Shown here one piece after another: positions 7,106-13,146 of a stretch of 13,146 bases of DNA. The stretch is taken from the NCBI GenBank assembly GCA_937895955.1, contig CALAZI010000072.1, positions 1-13,146 of the forward strand, read 5' to 3'. The translations under genes and the position numbers were made by a program. Under the pieces are notes generated by a model. It had not been told where the DNA came from. It worked only from the letters and a program-made list of their open reading frames with translations, and ran no database searches. This DNA is from an uncultured Alphaproteobacteria bacterium. Its GTDB lineage: Bacteria > Pseudomonadota > Alphaproteobacteria > Caulobacterales > Parvularculaceae. The number at the start of each line of letters is the position of its first letter. Within the stretch, counting starts at the first letter, position 1.

Positions 7106-7192
7106 CAGCGTTTGAATTGGCAATCTTCCTGAGCGAACGTCCCGGATTTATCTCCAGTCCAATAGCGGCTTTGGCCGCACAGGAGCACCGCC

Positions 7193-8062
7193 ATGACCAA
7201 GAAAATTCTCGCTCGCCTCGGCAATAACCGCCGCCACTGGGTCGGCGACGGCTTCCCGGTGCGCTCGCTCTTTTCCTATGCGAGCCACGGCGCGCGCGTC
7301 AGCCCGTTCCTGCTGCTCGATTATGCGGGGCCGCATTATTTCGAGCCGGCGGAGCGCCCCCGCGGCGTCGGCGAGCATCCCCATCGCGGCTTTGAAACCG
7401 TGACGATCGTCTATGACGGCGAGGTCGAACATCGCGACTCCGCCGGCAATGGCGGCGTCATCGGGCGCGGCGACGTGCAGTGGATGACGGCGGCGGGCGG
7501 CATTCTCCATGAGGAGTTTCACTCGAAAGGCTTCACCAAGTCAGGCGGGGCGTTCCGCATGGTCCAACTCTGGGTCAATCTTCCGGCCAAGGACAAGATG
7601 GCGCCGGCGGGTTATCAGAGCATTCTGAACAGCGACATTCCCGTCGTGGATCTCGGCGCGGGCGTCGGTACGGCCCGGATAATCGCCGGCGCATTCGGCG
7701 CCGCGAAAGGTCCCGCGAAGACATTCACGCCGGTCAATGTCTGGGATTTGCGGCTCAACGCCGGCGCGGATGTGACGCTTGACCTGCCGGAAGGACATAC
7801 CGCGATGCTGGTCGTCTTGAGCGGCCATGTGACGGTCAATGGCGCGGAAGCCGCCGGCGAAGCGGAGATCGTTCTCTTTGATCGTGCGGGAACGCAAGCG
7901 GCGGTCCACGCTGACGGCGACGCAACGCTGCTCGTCCTCACCGGTGAGCCGATCGACGAGCCGATCGTCGGCATGGGTCCCTTCGTGATGAACAGCGACG
8001 CCGAGATCCGTCAGGCGTTCGATGATTTCAACAGCGGCAAATTCGGCGAGATGGCTGCGTGA
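7193..8062 (+). CDS. Pirin family protein (metal-binding bicupin)
   Basis: A 289-residue pirin, the usual length for the family. Seen in the first cupin domain: EHPHRGFETVT (61-71), HRDS (80-83), GDVQWMTA (93-100) and ILHEEF (104-109). By alignment with human pirin the metal ligands are His62, His64, His106 and Glu108. The second cupin (about 170-260) lacks such ligands, as usual. Some bacterial pirins cleave quercetin-like flavonoids with O2; others bind regulatory partners, so the reaction here is unproven. AGGAG lies 8 nt before the ATG. The gene is divergent from the LysR gene and is the most likely direct target of that regulator. It ends 5 nt before a strong intrinsic terminator, so pirin is probably transcribed on its own. 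Confidence 0.93.
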   Translation: MTKKILARLGNNRRHWVGDGFPVRSLFSYASHGARVSPFLLLDYAGPHYFEPAERPRGVGEHPHRGFETVTIVYDGEVEHRDSAGNGGVIGRGDVQWMTAAGGILHEEFHSKGFTKSGGAFRMVQLWVNLPAKDKMAPAGYQSILNSDIPVVDLGAGVGTARIIAGAFGAAKGPAKTFTPVNVWDLRLNAGADVTLDLPEGHTAMLVVLSGHVTVNGAEAAGEAEIVLFDRAGTQAAVHADGDATLLVLTGEPIDEPIVGMGPFVMNSDAEIRQAFDDFNSGKFGEMAA

Positions 8063-8067
8063 CTTGG

Positions 8068-8098
8068 ATCCCGGCGCTGCTAGGCGCCGGGATTTTTT
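8068..8098 (+). terminator. Rho-independent terminator after the pirin gene
   Basis: Perfect 10-bp arms ATCCCGGCGC (8068-8077) and GCGCCGGGAT (8084-8093), a 6-nt loop, and a run of six T at 8093-8098. It begins 6 nt after the pirin stop and separates pirin from the ycaC-like gene. Confidence 0.92.
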
Positions 8099-8105
8099 CC
8101 ACGGA

Positions 8106-8141
8106 ATTTCGAAATCGGAACGGCGAGGTCCGCGCCGTTCC
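8106..8141. promoter_or_regulatory. Palindrome plus hairpin in the leader of the ycaC-like gene
   Basis: ATTTCGAAAT (8106-8115) is a perfect 10-bp palindrome. One base later there is an inverted repeat with perfect 9-bp arms, GGAACGGCG (8117-8125) and CGCCGTTCC (8133-8141), and a 7-nt loop. Neither is followed by a T-run, so they are unlikely to be terminators. They lie in the only gap that can hold a promoter for the ycaC-like gene and could be an operator or a leader structure. Confidence 0.45.
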
Positions 8142-8199
8142 CCGCGATCGGCGATGACCCGTCGCGCGGTACCTCATCGGGCCTTACGGAGAGAGAGCC

Positions 8200-8820
8200 A
8201 TGTCAAAGCCTTATGTGCGACTCGACAAAAACGACGCCGCCGTGCTTCTTGTCGATCATCAAGCCGGCCTTCTGTCGCTTGTCCGCGACATCGATCCCGA
8301 CAAGTTCAAGAACAACGTACTTGCCCTCGGCGATCTCGCTAAATATTTCGAGCTGCCGACGATCCTGACGACGAGTTTCGAGGAAGGGCCCAACGGTCCG
8401 CTCGTGCCGGAGCTCAAGGCGGCATTTCCAAACGCGCCCTATATTGCGCGGCCAGGCCAGATCAACGCCTGGGACAACGAGGATTTCGTCAAGGCGGTCA
8501 ATGCGACCGGCAGGAAGCAGCTCATCATTGCTGGCGTAGTGACTGAAGTCTGCGTCGCTTTCCCCGCGCTCTCCGCCATCGCCGAAGGATACGACGTGTT
8601 CGTCGTCACCGACGCTTCGGGCACATTCAACGAACTGACGCGGCGCTCGGCCTGGAACCGCATGTCGGAAGCCGGCGCGCAATTGATGACCTGGTTCGGC
8701 GTCTCCTGCGAACTCCATCGCGACTGGCGCAATGATATCGAAGGCCTTGGCGCTCTCTTCTCGAACCATATTCCGGACTACCGAAATCTGATGACAAGCT
8801 ACAACGCCATAGAACGCTAG
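8200..8820 (+). CDS. ycaC: YcaC-like isochorismatase-family cysteine hydrolase
   Basis: A 206-residue single-domain hydrolase with a Rossmann-like fold. Seen: Asp19 in LLVDHQAG, Arg84 in ARPGQINAWDNEDF, and the nucleophile Cys118 in GVVTEVCVAFPAL. Asp and Cys are the conserved family catalytic residues, and Arg84 takes the place where isochorismatases usually have Lys, which as I recall is normal in the YcaC group. The long conserved stretches (start KPYVRLDKND, end ELHRDWRNDIEG and SNHIPDYRNLMTSY) are very close to my memory of Escherichia coli YcaC, an octameric protein whose natural substrate is unknown. GGAGAGAGAG precedes the ATG closely. The next gene starts 59 nt on, so they may be co-transcribed. 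The strong similarity to an enterobacterial protein may mean either strict conservation or transfer. Confidence 0.93.
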   Translation: MSKPYVRLDKNDAAVLLVDHQAGLLSLVRDIDPDKFKNNVLALGDLAKYFELPTILTTSFEEGPNGPLVPELKAAFPNAPYIARPGQINAWDNEDFVKAVNATGRKQLIIAGVVTEVCVAFPALSAIAEGYDVFVVTDASGTFNELTRRSAWNRMSEAGAQLMTWFGVSCELHRDWRNDIEGLGALFSNHIPDYRNLMTSYNAIER

Positions 8821-8879
8821 TCGCCGGCGCGCGCCGTGCGAGTGCTTGACGAACCGGAGATAAATTCAGGAGGCTACAC

Positions 8880-9440
8880 ATGACCAACATCGTCGGAATC
8901 GCCGGGAGCTTGCGGCGCAAGTCTCTCAATCTCGGCCTCTTGAAAGCCGCCGCCGAAGTTGCGCCAGCGGGCGTTCGCCTCGCCGTGAAGACGATCGACG
9001 GCATCCCTCTCTACAACGCCGATGTCGAAGCGGCCGAAGGTTTGCCGCCAGCGGTCACGGCGTTGAAAGACGCGATCGCCGCGGCGGACGGCGTCATTCT
9101 CTCGACGCCGGAATACAACAACGGCATTCCGGGCGTCTTCAAGAACGCCATCGACTGGGCCTCGCGCCCTGCGGAAGACATCGGCCGCGTCTTCGGCGGA
9201 AAGCCGATCGCCCTGATCGGCGCGTCACCCGGCGGTTTCGGGACCATCCTCGCGCAGGACGCTTGGCTCGCCGTGCTCAGGACGCTCGGCATGACGCCCT
9301 GGTTCGAAGGGCGCATGATGGTCTCGCGCGCGAGCGGTCTCTTTGACGCGGAAGGCGCGCTCACCGATGAAACGACGCGCACGCGCCTCAAGGACTTCGT
9401 CGCGGGCTTCGCAGGCTTCATCGAAGGACGCGCGAAATGA
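8880..9440 (+). CDS. NADPH-dependent FMN reductase (ChrR/YieF-like flavoprotein)
   Basis: A 186-residue flavodoxin-fold reductase. Seen: the FMN-phosphate loop GSLRRKSLN (9-17), the flavin and tetramer motif STPEYNNGIPGVFKNAIDW (75-93), and the GASPGGFGT loop (114-122). Relatives reduce quinones, chromate, nitroaromatics or azo dyes with NAD(P)H, often by two-electron transfer that avoids semiquinone radicals. A perfect AGGAGG at 8868-8873 precedes the ATG, suggesting high translation. Its stop overlaps the OsmC start (ATGA), so the two are translationally coupled. Next to OsmC this suggests defence against quinones or oxidants. The physiological electron acceptor is unknown. Confidence 0.92.
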   Translation: MTNIVGIAGSLRRKSLNLGLLKAAAEVAPAGVRLAVKTIDGIPLYNADVEAAEGLPPAVTALKDAIAAADGVILSTPEYNNGIPGVFKNAIDWASRPAEDIGRVFGGKPIALIGASPGGFGTILAQDAWLAVLRTLGMTPWFEGRMMVSRASGLFDAEGALTDETTRTRLKDFVAGFAGFIEGRAK

Positions 9441-9868
9441 CCGATGAAATCTCCGTGCATGTGACTGAAGCCGGCGCCAGCCGGTTTGCGGTTCGCATCG
9501 AGGTCGGCGGCCATGCGATCATCGGCGACGAACCGGCCGCGAGCGGCGGCGCCGATCTCGGCCCGTCGCCCTTTCAATTGCTTGCAGCCGCGCTTGGCGA
9601 ATGCACGGCGATGACGATCCGCTGGTACGCCGAGCGCCAGAAATGGCCGCTCGATCATGTCGCCGTCGATGTGACGCATCGGAAAGAAACGGCCGAAGGC
9701 CGCGCCGGCAAGACGGACGTCTTCCGCAAGGTTCTGCATATTCGCGGTCCGGCGCTGACCGACGAGCAGCGCGCGAAACTCATCGATGTCGCCGCCAAAT
9801 GCCCGGTCCAGCGCACGCTTGAGGCCGGTTCGATCATCGTGACCGAAGCGACGAGCGAAGATTTGTAA
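9437..9868 (+). CDS. OsmC/Ohr-family protein, probable thiol peroxidase
   Basis: A 143-residue OsmC-fold protein. Both catalytic cysteines are present: Cys56 in ALGECTAMTIR and Cys122 in AAKCPVQRTLE. The GPSPFQLLAAALG helix start is typical. OsmC/Ohr proteins reduce organic hydroperoxides, using the two cysteines as a redox pair recycled by a dithiol. This one is in the YhfA-like/OsmC group rather than clear Ohr, so the substrate is open. It overlaps the FMN reductase gene by 4 nt and must be translated with it. No signal peptide is visible, so it acts in the cytoplasm. Confidence 0.92.
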   Translation: MTDEISVHVTEAGASRFAVRIEVGGHAIIGDEPAASGGADLGPSPFQLLAAALGECTAMTIRWYAERQKWPLDHVAVDVTHRKETAEGRAGKTDVFRKVLHIRGPALTDEQRAKLIDVAAKCPVQRTLEAGSIIVTEATSEDL

Positions 9869-9905
9869 AGAGTGAGATCACCACCACCCAACAATGGAGG
9901 AACCA

Positions 9906-10436
9906 ATGAGTCGATCGATATTGAGCGCCGCCGCCGTTCTGGCCGTCGCCGCCTGCGCGCCGACGGGGGCCGACAAGGACTCCGCGCAAGCGGGAACGCG
10001 AACCGCCGAGCAGGAGAGGAATCTCGCGACCTTCGACGACCTCGATTTCAACGTCTACAGCGGCCAGAAATGGCATGAGTTCCAGAAGAGCCATGCCGAA
10101 GACATCATCGTTCACTATCCGGACGGCAGCACGACGACGGGTCTGGCGGAGCATCTTGAAATGCTGAAGCCGCAATTCGTCTTTGCGCCCGATACGGCGA
10201 TCAGGGAGCATCCGATCAAGCTTGCCGATGGCGATTACACCGCGGTGCAGGGCTTCATGGAAGGAACGTTCTCGGCGCCGATGCTCTTGCCGAACGGCGC
10301 GGTCATCCAGCCGACGGGAAAGAAATTCAGATTGGGCATGCTGACCGTCGGTCGCTGGGAGAACGGCGTCATGGCCGAGGAATGGCTCTACTGGGACAAC
10401 CATGCGTTCATGAAACAGATCGGCCTTGCCGAGTGA
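9906..10436 (+). CDS. NTF2/SnoaL-like lipoprotein
   Basis: A 176-residue protein. Residues 1-17 form a lipoprotein signal peptide ending in the lipobox AVAAC, with Cys17 as the lipidated residue. Ala at the next position suggests outer-membrane sorting. The mature part (about 40-175) has the SnoaL/NTF2-like pattern: SGQKWHEFQKSHAEDIIVHYPDG, TTGLAEHLEMLK, and a C-terminal EEWLYWDNHAFMKQIGL, a cone-shaped pocket found in polyketide cyclases and many small binding proteins. Function is unknown; binding or isomerising a small hydrophobic molecule is possible. I chose the ATG at 9906 because GGAGGA (9896-9901) lies just upstream and it gives a clean signal peptide; an ATG at 9894 would add four residues and lacks such a site. 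The gene follows OsmC by 37 nt, so it is probably in the same operon, an unusual exported member among cytoplasmic enzymes. Confidence 0.85.
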   Translation: MSRSILSAAAVLAVAACAPTGADKDSAQAGTRTAEQERNLATFDDLDFNVYSGQKWHEFQKSHAEDIIVHYPDGSTTTGLAEHLEMLKPQFVFAPDTAIREHPIKLADGDYTAVQGFMEGTFSAPMLLPNGAVIQPTGKKFRLGMLTVGRWENGVMAEEWLYWDNHAFMKQIGLAE

Positions 10437-10506
10437 CGCGAGAGCGGCGCGGCGCCTGCCGCGTCGCGTTCGTTCGCCACGAGATCCAGACAGGAAGGAC
10501 AAAGCG

Positions 10507-11289
10507 ATGCAGCCCAGTCTCTATATTCCCCATGGCGGCGGCCCCTGTTTCTTCATGGACGACCCTCAAGGCATCTGGACCGGCATGGCGGCGTTCCTGC
10601 GCGCCTATCCGAAGGACCTCCCTGCGCGGCCGAAGGCGGTCATCGTCGTCTCCGCGCACTGGGAGACCAAAGGCTTTGCCTTCGGAGCCGCTGCGCGCCC
10701 TTCGATGATCTACGACTATTCCGGCTTTCCGCCGCATACATACCAATTGACCTATCCGATCGACGGCGCGCCGGCGCTTGCGGCGCGGGCCGCGGAGGTT
10801 TTGAAGTCGAGCGGACTTGACGCTGCCATCGATGACGCGCGCGGCATCGACCACGGCCTCTTCATTCCGATGTTGCTGTCATTTCCCGACGCCGACATTC
10901 CGATGCTCGAAATGTCGGTCGAGAAGAGCTTCGATCCGCAGCTTCACCTCGACGCCGGCAAGGCGCTCGCGCCGCTGCGCCGCGAGGGCGTTCTCATCGT
11001 CGGCTCCGGCATGAGCTTTCACAATATGCGCGGCTATGGCGATCCAAGATTCACGGCGCCGTCCGAGGAATTCGATCGCTGGCTCACGGCGGCGGCCGAA
11101 AGCGACGCGGATAAGCGCGCGGCGCTGCTCGCTTCCTGGAGCGAGGCGCCCGCCGCGCGCCTGTCGCATCCGCGCGAGGAACATCTCCTGCCGCTCATGG
11201 TCGCTGCCGGCGCCTCGAGCAGCAAAGGAAAGCGCATTTATTCAGAGCGCGTCATGCAAACCGCGATTTCGGCCTTTCGCTTCGATTGA
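10507..11289 (+). CDS. DODA-type extradiol aromatic ring-opening dioxygenase (LigB fold)
   Basis: A 260-residue class III extradiol dioxygenase, close in length to YgiD/4,5-DOPA dioxygenase. Seen: IPHGGGPCF with His9, VVSAHWET with His51, GIDHGLFIPM with His116, GSGMSFHNM with His172, and HPREEHLLPL with His221 and His226. By analogy with YgiD, His9, His51 and His172 bind the metal, and His116 is the likely acid/base. Such enzymes open catechol-type rings next to the hydroxyl pair with O2. The ATG at 10507 is preceded by AGGAAGGA (10492-10499); an earlier ATG at 10426 lies inside the lipoprotein gene and would add unrelated Arg-rich residues. It probably ends the operon. With pirin and the FMN reductase it suggests that a catechol or quinone is handled here, but the substrate is inferred only. 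Confidence 0.92.
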   Translation: MQPSLYIPHGGGPCFFMDDPQGIWTGMAAFLRAYPKDLPARPKAVIVVSAHWETKGFAFGAAARPSMIYDYSGFPPHTYQLTYPIDGAPALAARAAEVLKSSGLDAAIDDARGIDHGLFIPMLLSFPDADIPMLEMSVEKSFDPQLHLDAGKALAPLRREGVLIVGSGMSFHNMRGYGDPRFTAPSEEFDRWLTAAAESDADKRAALLASWSEAPAARLSHPREEHLLPLMVAAGASSSKGKRIYSERVMQTAISAFRFD

Positions 11290-11555
11290 AGCCTTGGCGA
11301 GCGTTAGCTGCTCGCGCGCGGTCGCGCCGCCGCACCAGGAGCGTGCGCCGACAGTCCACGCCCGAGTTGCCGGTCGTCCCGCCGTCCTGCTCCATGAGTT
11401 CATTTCGTCGAGCCGGCGTACGAGGAAGCAATCCGCTTCCGTCGGATGATCGGGCGAGCCGGCGGCGCGGGCATGTGCCGACGCCGATTATGCCTCCGCT
11501 CAACGCAGCTGATGGCGGTCGGCGCGAAGCGGCGTAACCTCTTGATCAGAGGCTG
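11290..11555. other. Gene-free gap between the dioxygenase and MFS genes
   Basis: About 266 nt with no credible gene. A hairpin with 6-bp arms (GCGAGC 11297-11302, GCTCGC 11310-11315) follows the dioxygenase stop but has no T-run. A second one (GGAAGC 11424-11429, GCTTCC 11435-11440) lies in mid-gap. The MFS promoter should be here, but I see no clear -35/-10 pair. Confidence 0.35.
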
Positions 11556-12755
11556 GTGAAAGGATTCCTTTTGCGACGCGCGCTGCCAAGGACGGTTTGG
11601 GCCCTCGGCCTTGTCAGCCTGTTCATGGACATTTCGTCGGAGATGATCCACGCGCTGCTTCCGTTGTTCCTGACGACAATGCTCGGCGCGAGCGTCGCGC
11701 TGGTCGGGCTCATCGACGGCGTTGCGGAATCGACTGCGTCGATTTCGAAGGTCTTTTCCGGATATCTTTCTGACCGCTTTGGACGCCGAAAGCCGTTGAT
11801 CCTTCTCGGCTACGGACTTGGCGCGCTGACCAAACCGCTGTTTGCGCTCGCCGCATCGCCCGCGCTCATATTCGCGGCGCGATTTGCCGACCGCATCGGC
11901 AAAGGGCTGCGCGGCGCGCCGCGCGACGCGCTGATCGCCGATGCGACGCCCCCTGAATTCCGCGGTCGCGCCTACGGGCTGCGCCAGGCGCTGGATACGT
12001 CGGGCGCGTTCATCGGACCGGTCGCCGCGATTGGTCTGATGGCGCTGTTCGCCAACGATTTCCGCGCGGTTTTTTGGCTCGCCGCCATTCCTGCTGTGAT
12101 TGCGGTCACGTTGGTGGTGGTCGGTGTTGAAGAAACACGCGCGCCGCCGAATGAAAATTCGGCCCGGGCGCCGATCGCGCTGCGAGATCTCGGCCGCCTC
12201 AATCGCGCCTTCTGGGGGGTCGTCATCGTCGGCGTCATGATGACGCTCGCTCGATTCAGCGAAGCTTTTCTCATCCTGAAAGCCAACGCGGAAGGATTGC
12301 CGCTTGCATTTGCGCCTGCCGTCCTGGTCGTCATGAATGTCGTTTACGCCGCCGGCGCTTATCCTGCGGGCGCGCTCGCCGACCGGATCGCCCCGGTGCG
12401 GCTGCTGCTCTTCGGGCTGGCCGCGTTAATCGCCGCGGACCTCTTGCTTGCCTTCGCGCCCGGCGTCTGGGGCGCCTTTGCGGGCATCGCGCTATGGGGC
12501 GGCCATATGGCGCTGACGCAGGGACTGCTGGCGAAACTGGTCGCAGATCGTGCGCCAGTTGAACTCCGCGGATCGGCCTTCGGTCTTTTCAACGTCGCCG
12601 CCGGCATCGCTATGCTGGCCGCGAGCGTTATCGCCGGCGTGCTCTGGGATCGCCTCGGGCCAGCGGCCGCTTTCATCGTCGGCGCAGCATTTGCTTTCAG
12701 CGCCGGCGTCCTCGCGATGGCGCTCTTTCGCGAGAGAGCCAAGGCCGCCGATTGA
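11556..12755 (+). CDS. MFS family transporter
   Basis: A 399-residue, strongly hydrophobic protein consistent with about 12 transmembrane helices and a charged middle loop near residues 192-212. Seen: the MFS motif A loop between helices 2 and 3, GYLSDRFGRRKP (69-80), and a highly conserved ADRIGKGLRGAPRDALIAD segment (111-129), typical of a widespread proteobacterial MFS clade that begins MDISSEMIHALLP (24-36). Substrate unknown; efflux of a small molecule is the usual guess. The start is GTG at 11556 with AGAGG 3 nt upstream; the first in-frame ATG (residue 24) would remove most of helix 1. It may work with the detoxification genes before it, but the gap of 266 nt argues for its own promoter. 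Confidence 0.9.
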   Translation: MKGFLLRRALPRTVWALGLVSLFMDISSEMIHALLPLFLTTMLGASVALVGLIDGVAESTASISKVFSGYLSDRFGRRKPLILLGYGLGALTKPLFALAASPALIFAARFADRIGKGLRGAPRDALIADATPPEFRGRAYGLRQALDTSGAFIGPVAAIGLMALFANDFRAVFWLAAIPAVIAVTLVVVGVEETRAPPNENSARAPIALRDLGRLNRAFWGVVIVGVMMTLARFSEAFLILKANAEGLPLAFAPAVLVVMNVVYAAGAYPAGALADRIAPVRLLLFGLAALIAADLLLAFAPGVWGAFAGIALWGGHMALTQGLLAKLVADRAPVELRGSAFGLFNVAAGIAMLAASVIAGVLWDRLGPAAAFIVGAAFAFSAGVLAMALFRERAKAAD

Positions 12756-12787
12756 CGCGTTCCGCATCGCGCGTCGCCGCCATTTTT
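12754..12787 (+). terminator. Weak terminator candidate after the MFS gene
   Basis: 6-bp arms GACGCG (12754-12759) and CGCGTC (12770-12775) overlap the MFS stop codon; a run of five T (12783-12787) follows, but 7 nt after the stem. Too loose to be a confident intrinsic terminator. Confidence 0.3.
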
Positions 12788-13091
12788 GGTCAGGGCGCCG
12801 ATCTCACCGTCGTCTCCGCTTCTGTCGCACGCCCCACGCGACCTCGATTGGCCTGATCTGGGCGAAGGACGCCTGCGGCTCGAGCGCCTGCGCCGCAACG
12901 CCGGCGGCGAACTTTTTTCCCCTGGCGGCCCAAGGGAAGAGGGGCCGCCATTCCTCGCGGGAAGACAAAAAAATTCGCCGCGCGGCGTCCTCCGCTGCGC
13001 TGCGGGCCTAGGGCTGCGTCGGCGCTCGCCTTCGCCTTTTGATCGCCATCGAGGCCGCGATTGGCGCGGTCCGAAGAAAAGGAGACACACC
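12756..13091. other. Gene-free region before the DUF736 gene
   Basis: About 336 nt with only unconvincing open frames, one on each strand, without family features. It contains the nested inverted repeat at 12904-12981. The last 60 nt should hold the promoter and ribosome-binding site (AAAAGGAGA) of the DUF736 gene. Confidence 0.5.
12904..12981. repeat. Large nested inverted repeat
   Basis: Outer arms: GCGGCGAA plus TTTTTT (12904-12911, 12913-12918) pair with AAAAAA plus TTCGCCGC (12967-12972, 12974-12981), 14 of 15 positions. Inner arms: TGGCGGCCC (12923-12931) and GGGCCGCCA (12942-12950), a perfect 9-bp stem with a 10-nt loop. The stems nest around a common centre, so the whole 78 nt can fold as one cruciform or hairpin. 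It is 112 nt upstream of the DUF736 start. It could be a bidirectional terminator, a small non-autonomous element, or a control site of a mobile region. Confidence 0.6.
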
Positions 13092-13146
13092 ATGGCTACG
13101 ATCGGAACCTTCACGAAAACCGGCGACGGCTTCACCGGATCGGTCT
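13092..13146 (+). CDS. DUF736 family protein, first 18 residues (cut by window edge)
   Basis: The visible start reads MATIGTFTKTGDGFTGSV, which matches the N-terminus of DUF736 proteins (consensus-like MATIGTFTxTGDGFxG). The family is small (about 100 residues), of unknown function, and frequent on plasmids and integrative elements of alphaproteobacteria, often next to conjugation or anti-restriction genes. AGGAGA lies 8 nt before the ATG. The rest lies beyond the window. Confidence 0.75.
   Translation, partial: MATIGTFTKTGDGFTGSV

Noticed and set aside
10426..10506. Longer start for the ring-opening dioxygenase
   Set aside because: It lies inside the lipoprotein gene, adds an Arg-rich stretch foreign to the family, and a good ribosome-binding site precedes the ATG at 10507.
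11405..11460. tRNA-like hairpin in the gap before the MFS gene
   Set aside because: One 6-bp stem only; no TTC arm, anticodon arm or acceptor pairing could be built around it.
12359..13135. Minus-strand frame of 258 codons across the MFS end and the DUF736 start
   Set aside because: Antisense to the MFS gene and rich in Arg, Ser, Pro and Ala without domain features.
1..13146. CRISPR array, transposon ends or flanking att repeats around ietAS
   Set aside because: No regularly spaced repeats were seen, and no matching direct repeats longer than about 9 bp were noticed on both sides of the operon.

Overview
The window looks like part of an alphaproteobacterial chromosome or large replicon, by inference from the high G+C content, the gene families and the DUF736 gene at the right edge. 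It holds twelve protein genes: ten complete and one cut off at each end. I see no rRNA, tRNA, CRISPR array, transposase or integrase.

Left block (1-1836, all minus strand): a membrane-anchored LytTR-type transcription factor is followed by a small exported DUF2141 protein. After 9 nt comes a carotenoid cleavage oxygenase with a Tat-type signal peptide, which runs off the left edge. The last two form a tight operon. The LytTR protein reads the same way and is a plausible local regulator.

Defence block (2148-5883, plus strand): an AAA+ ATPase gene overlaps by 11 nt a gene for a large cytoplasmic subtilisin-like (S8) protease. The pair matches the known two-gene anti-phage system IetAS. Its upstream region is unusually AT-rich for the window. 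It contains a perfect FNR/FixK-type box (TTGAT-N4-ATCAA, 2084-2097), which suggests that oxygen or redox state may control this immunity operon. This is the most interesting observation here. Gene-poor DNA flanks the pair on both sides, and no mobility gene is visible.

Stress and detoxification block (6164-11289): a LysR-type regulator (minus) is divergent from a plus-strand series: pirin, YcaC-like isochorismatase-family hydrolase, NADPH-dependent FMN reductase, OsmC-like peroxidase, an NTF2/SnoaL-like lipoprotein, and a DODA-type extradiol ring-opening dioxygenase. A perfect inverted repeat touches the LysR start codon and is a candidate operator. Pirin ends in a textbook intrinsic terminator, so the genes from ycaC onward probably have their own promoter. 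Taken together the set suggests handling of quinones, phenols, electrophiles or peroxides; the substrate cannot be read from the sequence.

Right end (11290-13146): an MFS transporter with a GTG start, then 336 nt without a gene carrying a large nested inverted repeat, then the first 18 codons of a DUF736 protein. That family is common on alphaproteobacterial plasmids and integrative elements, so mobile DNA may begin near the right edge.
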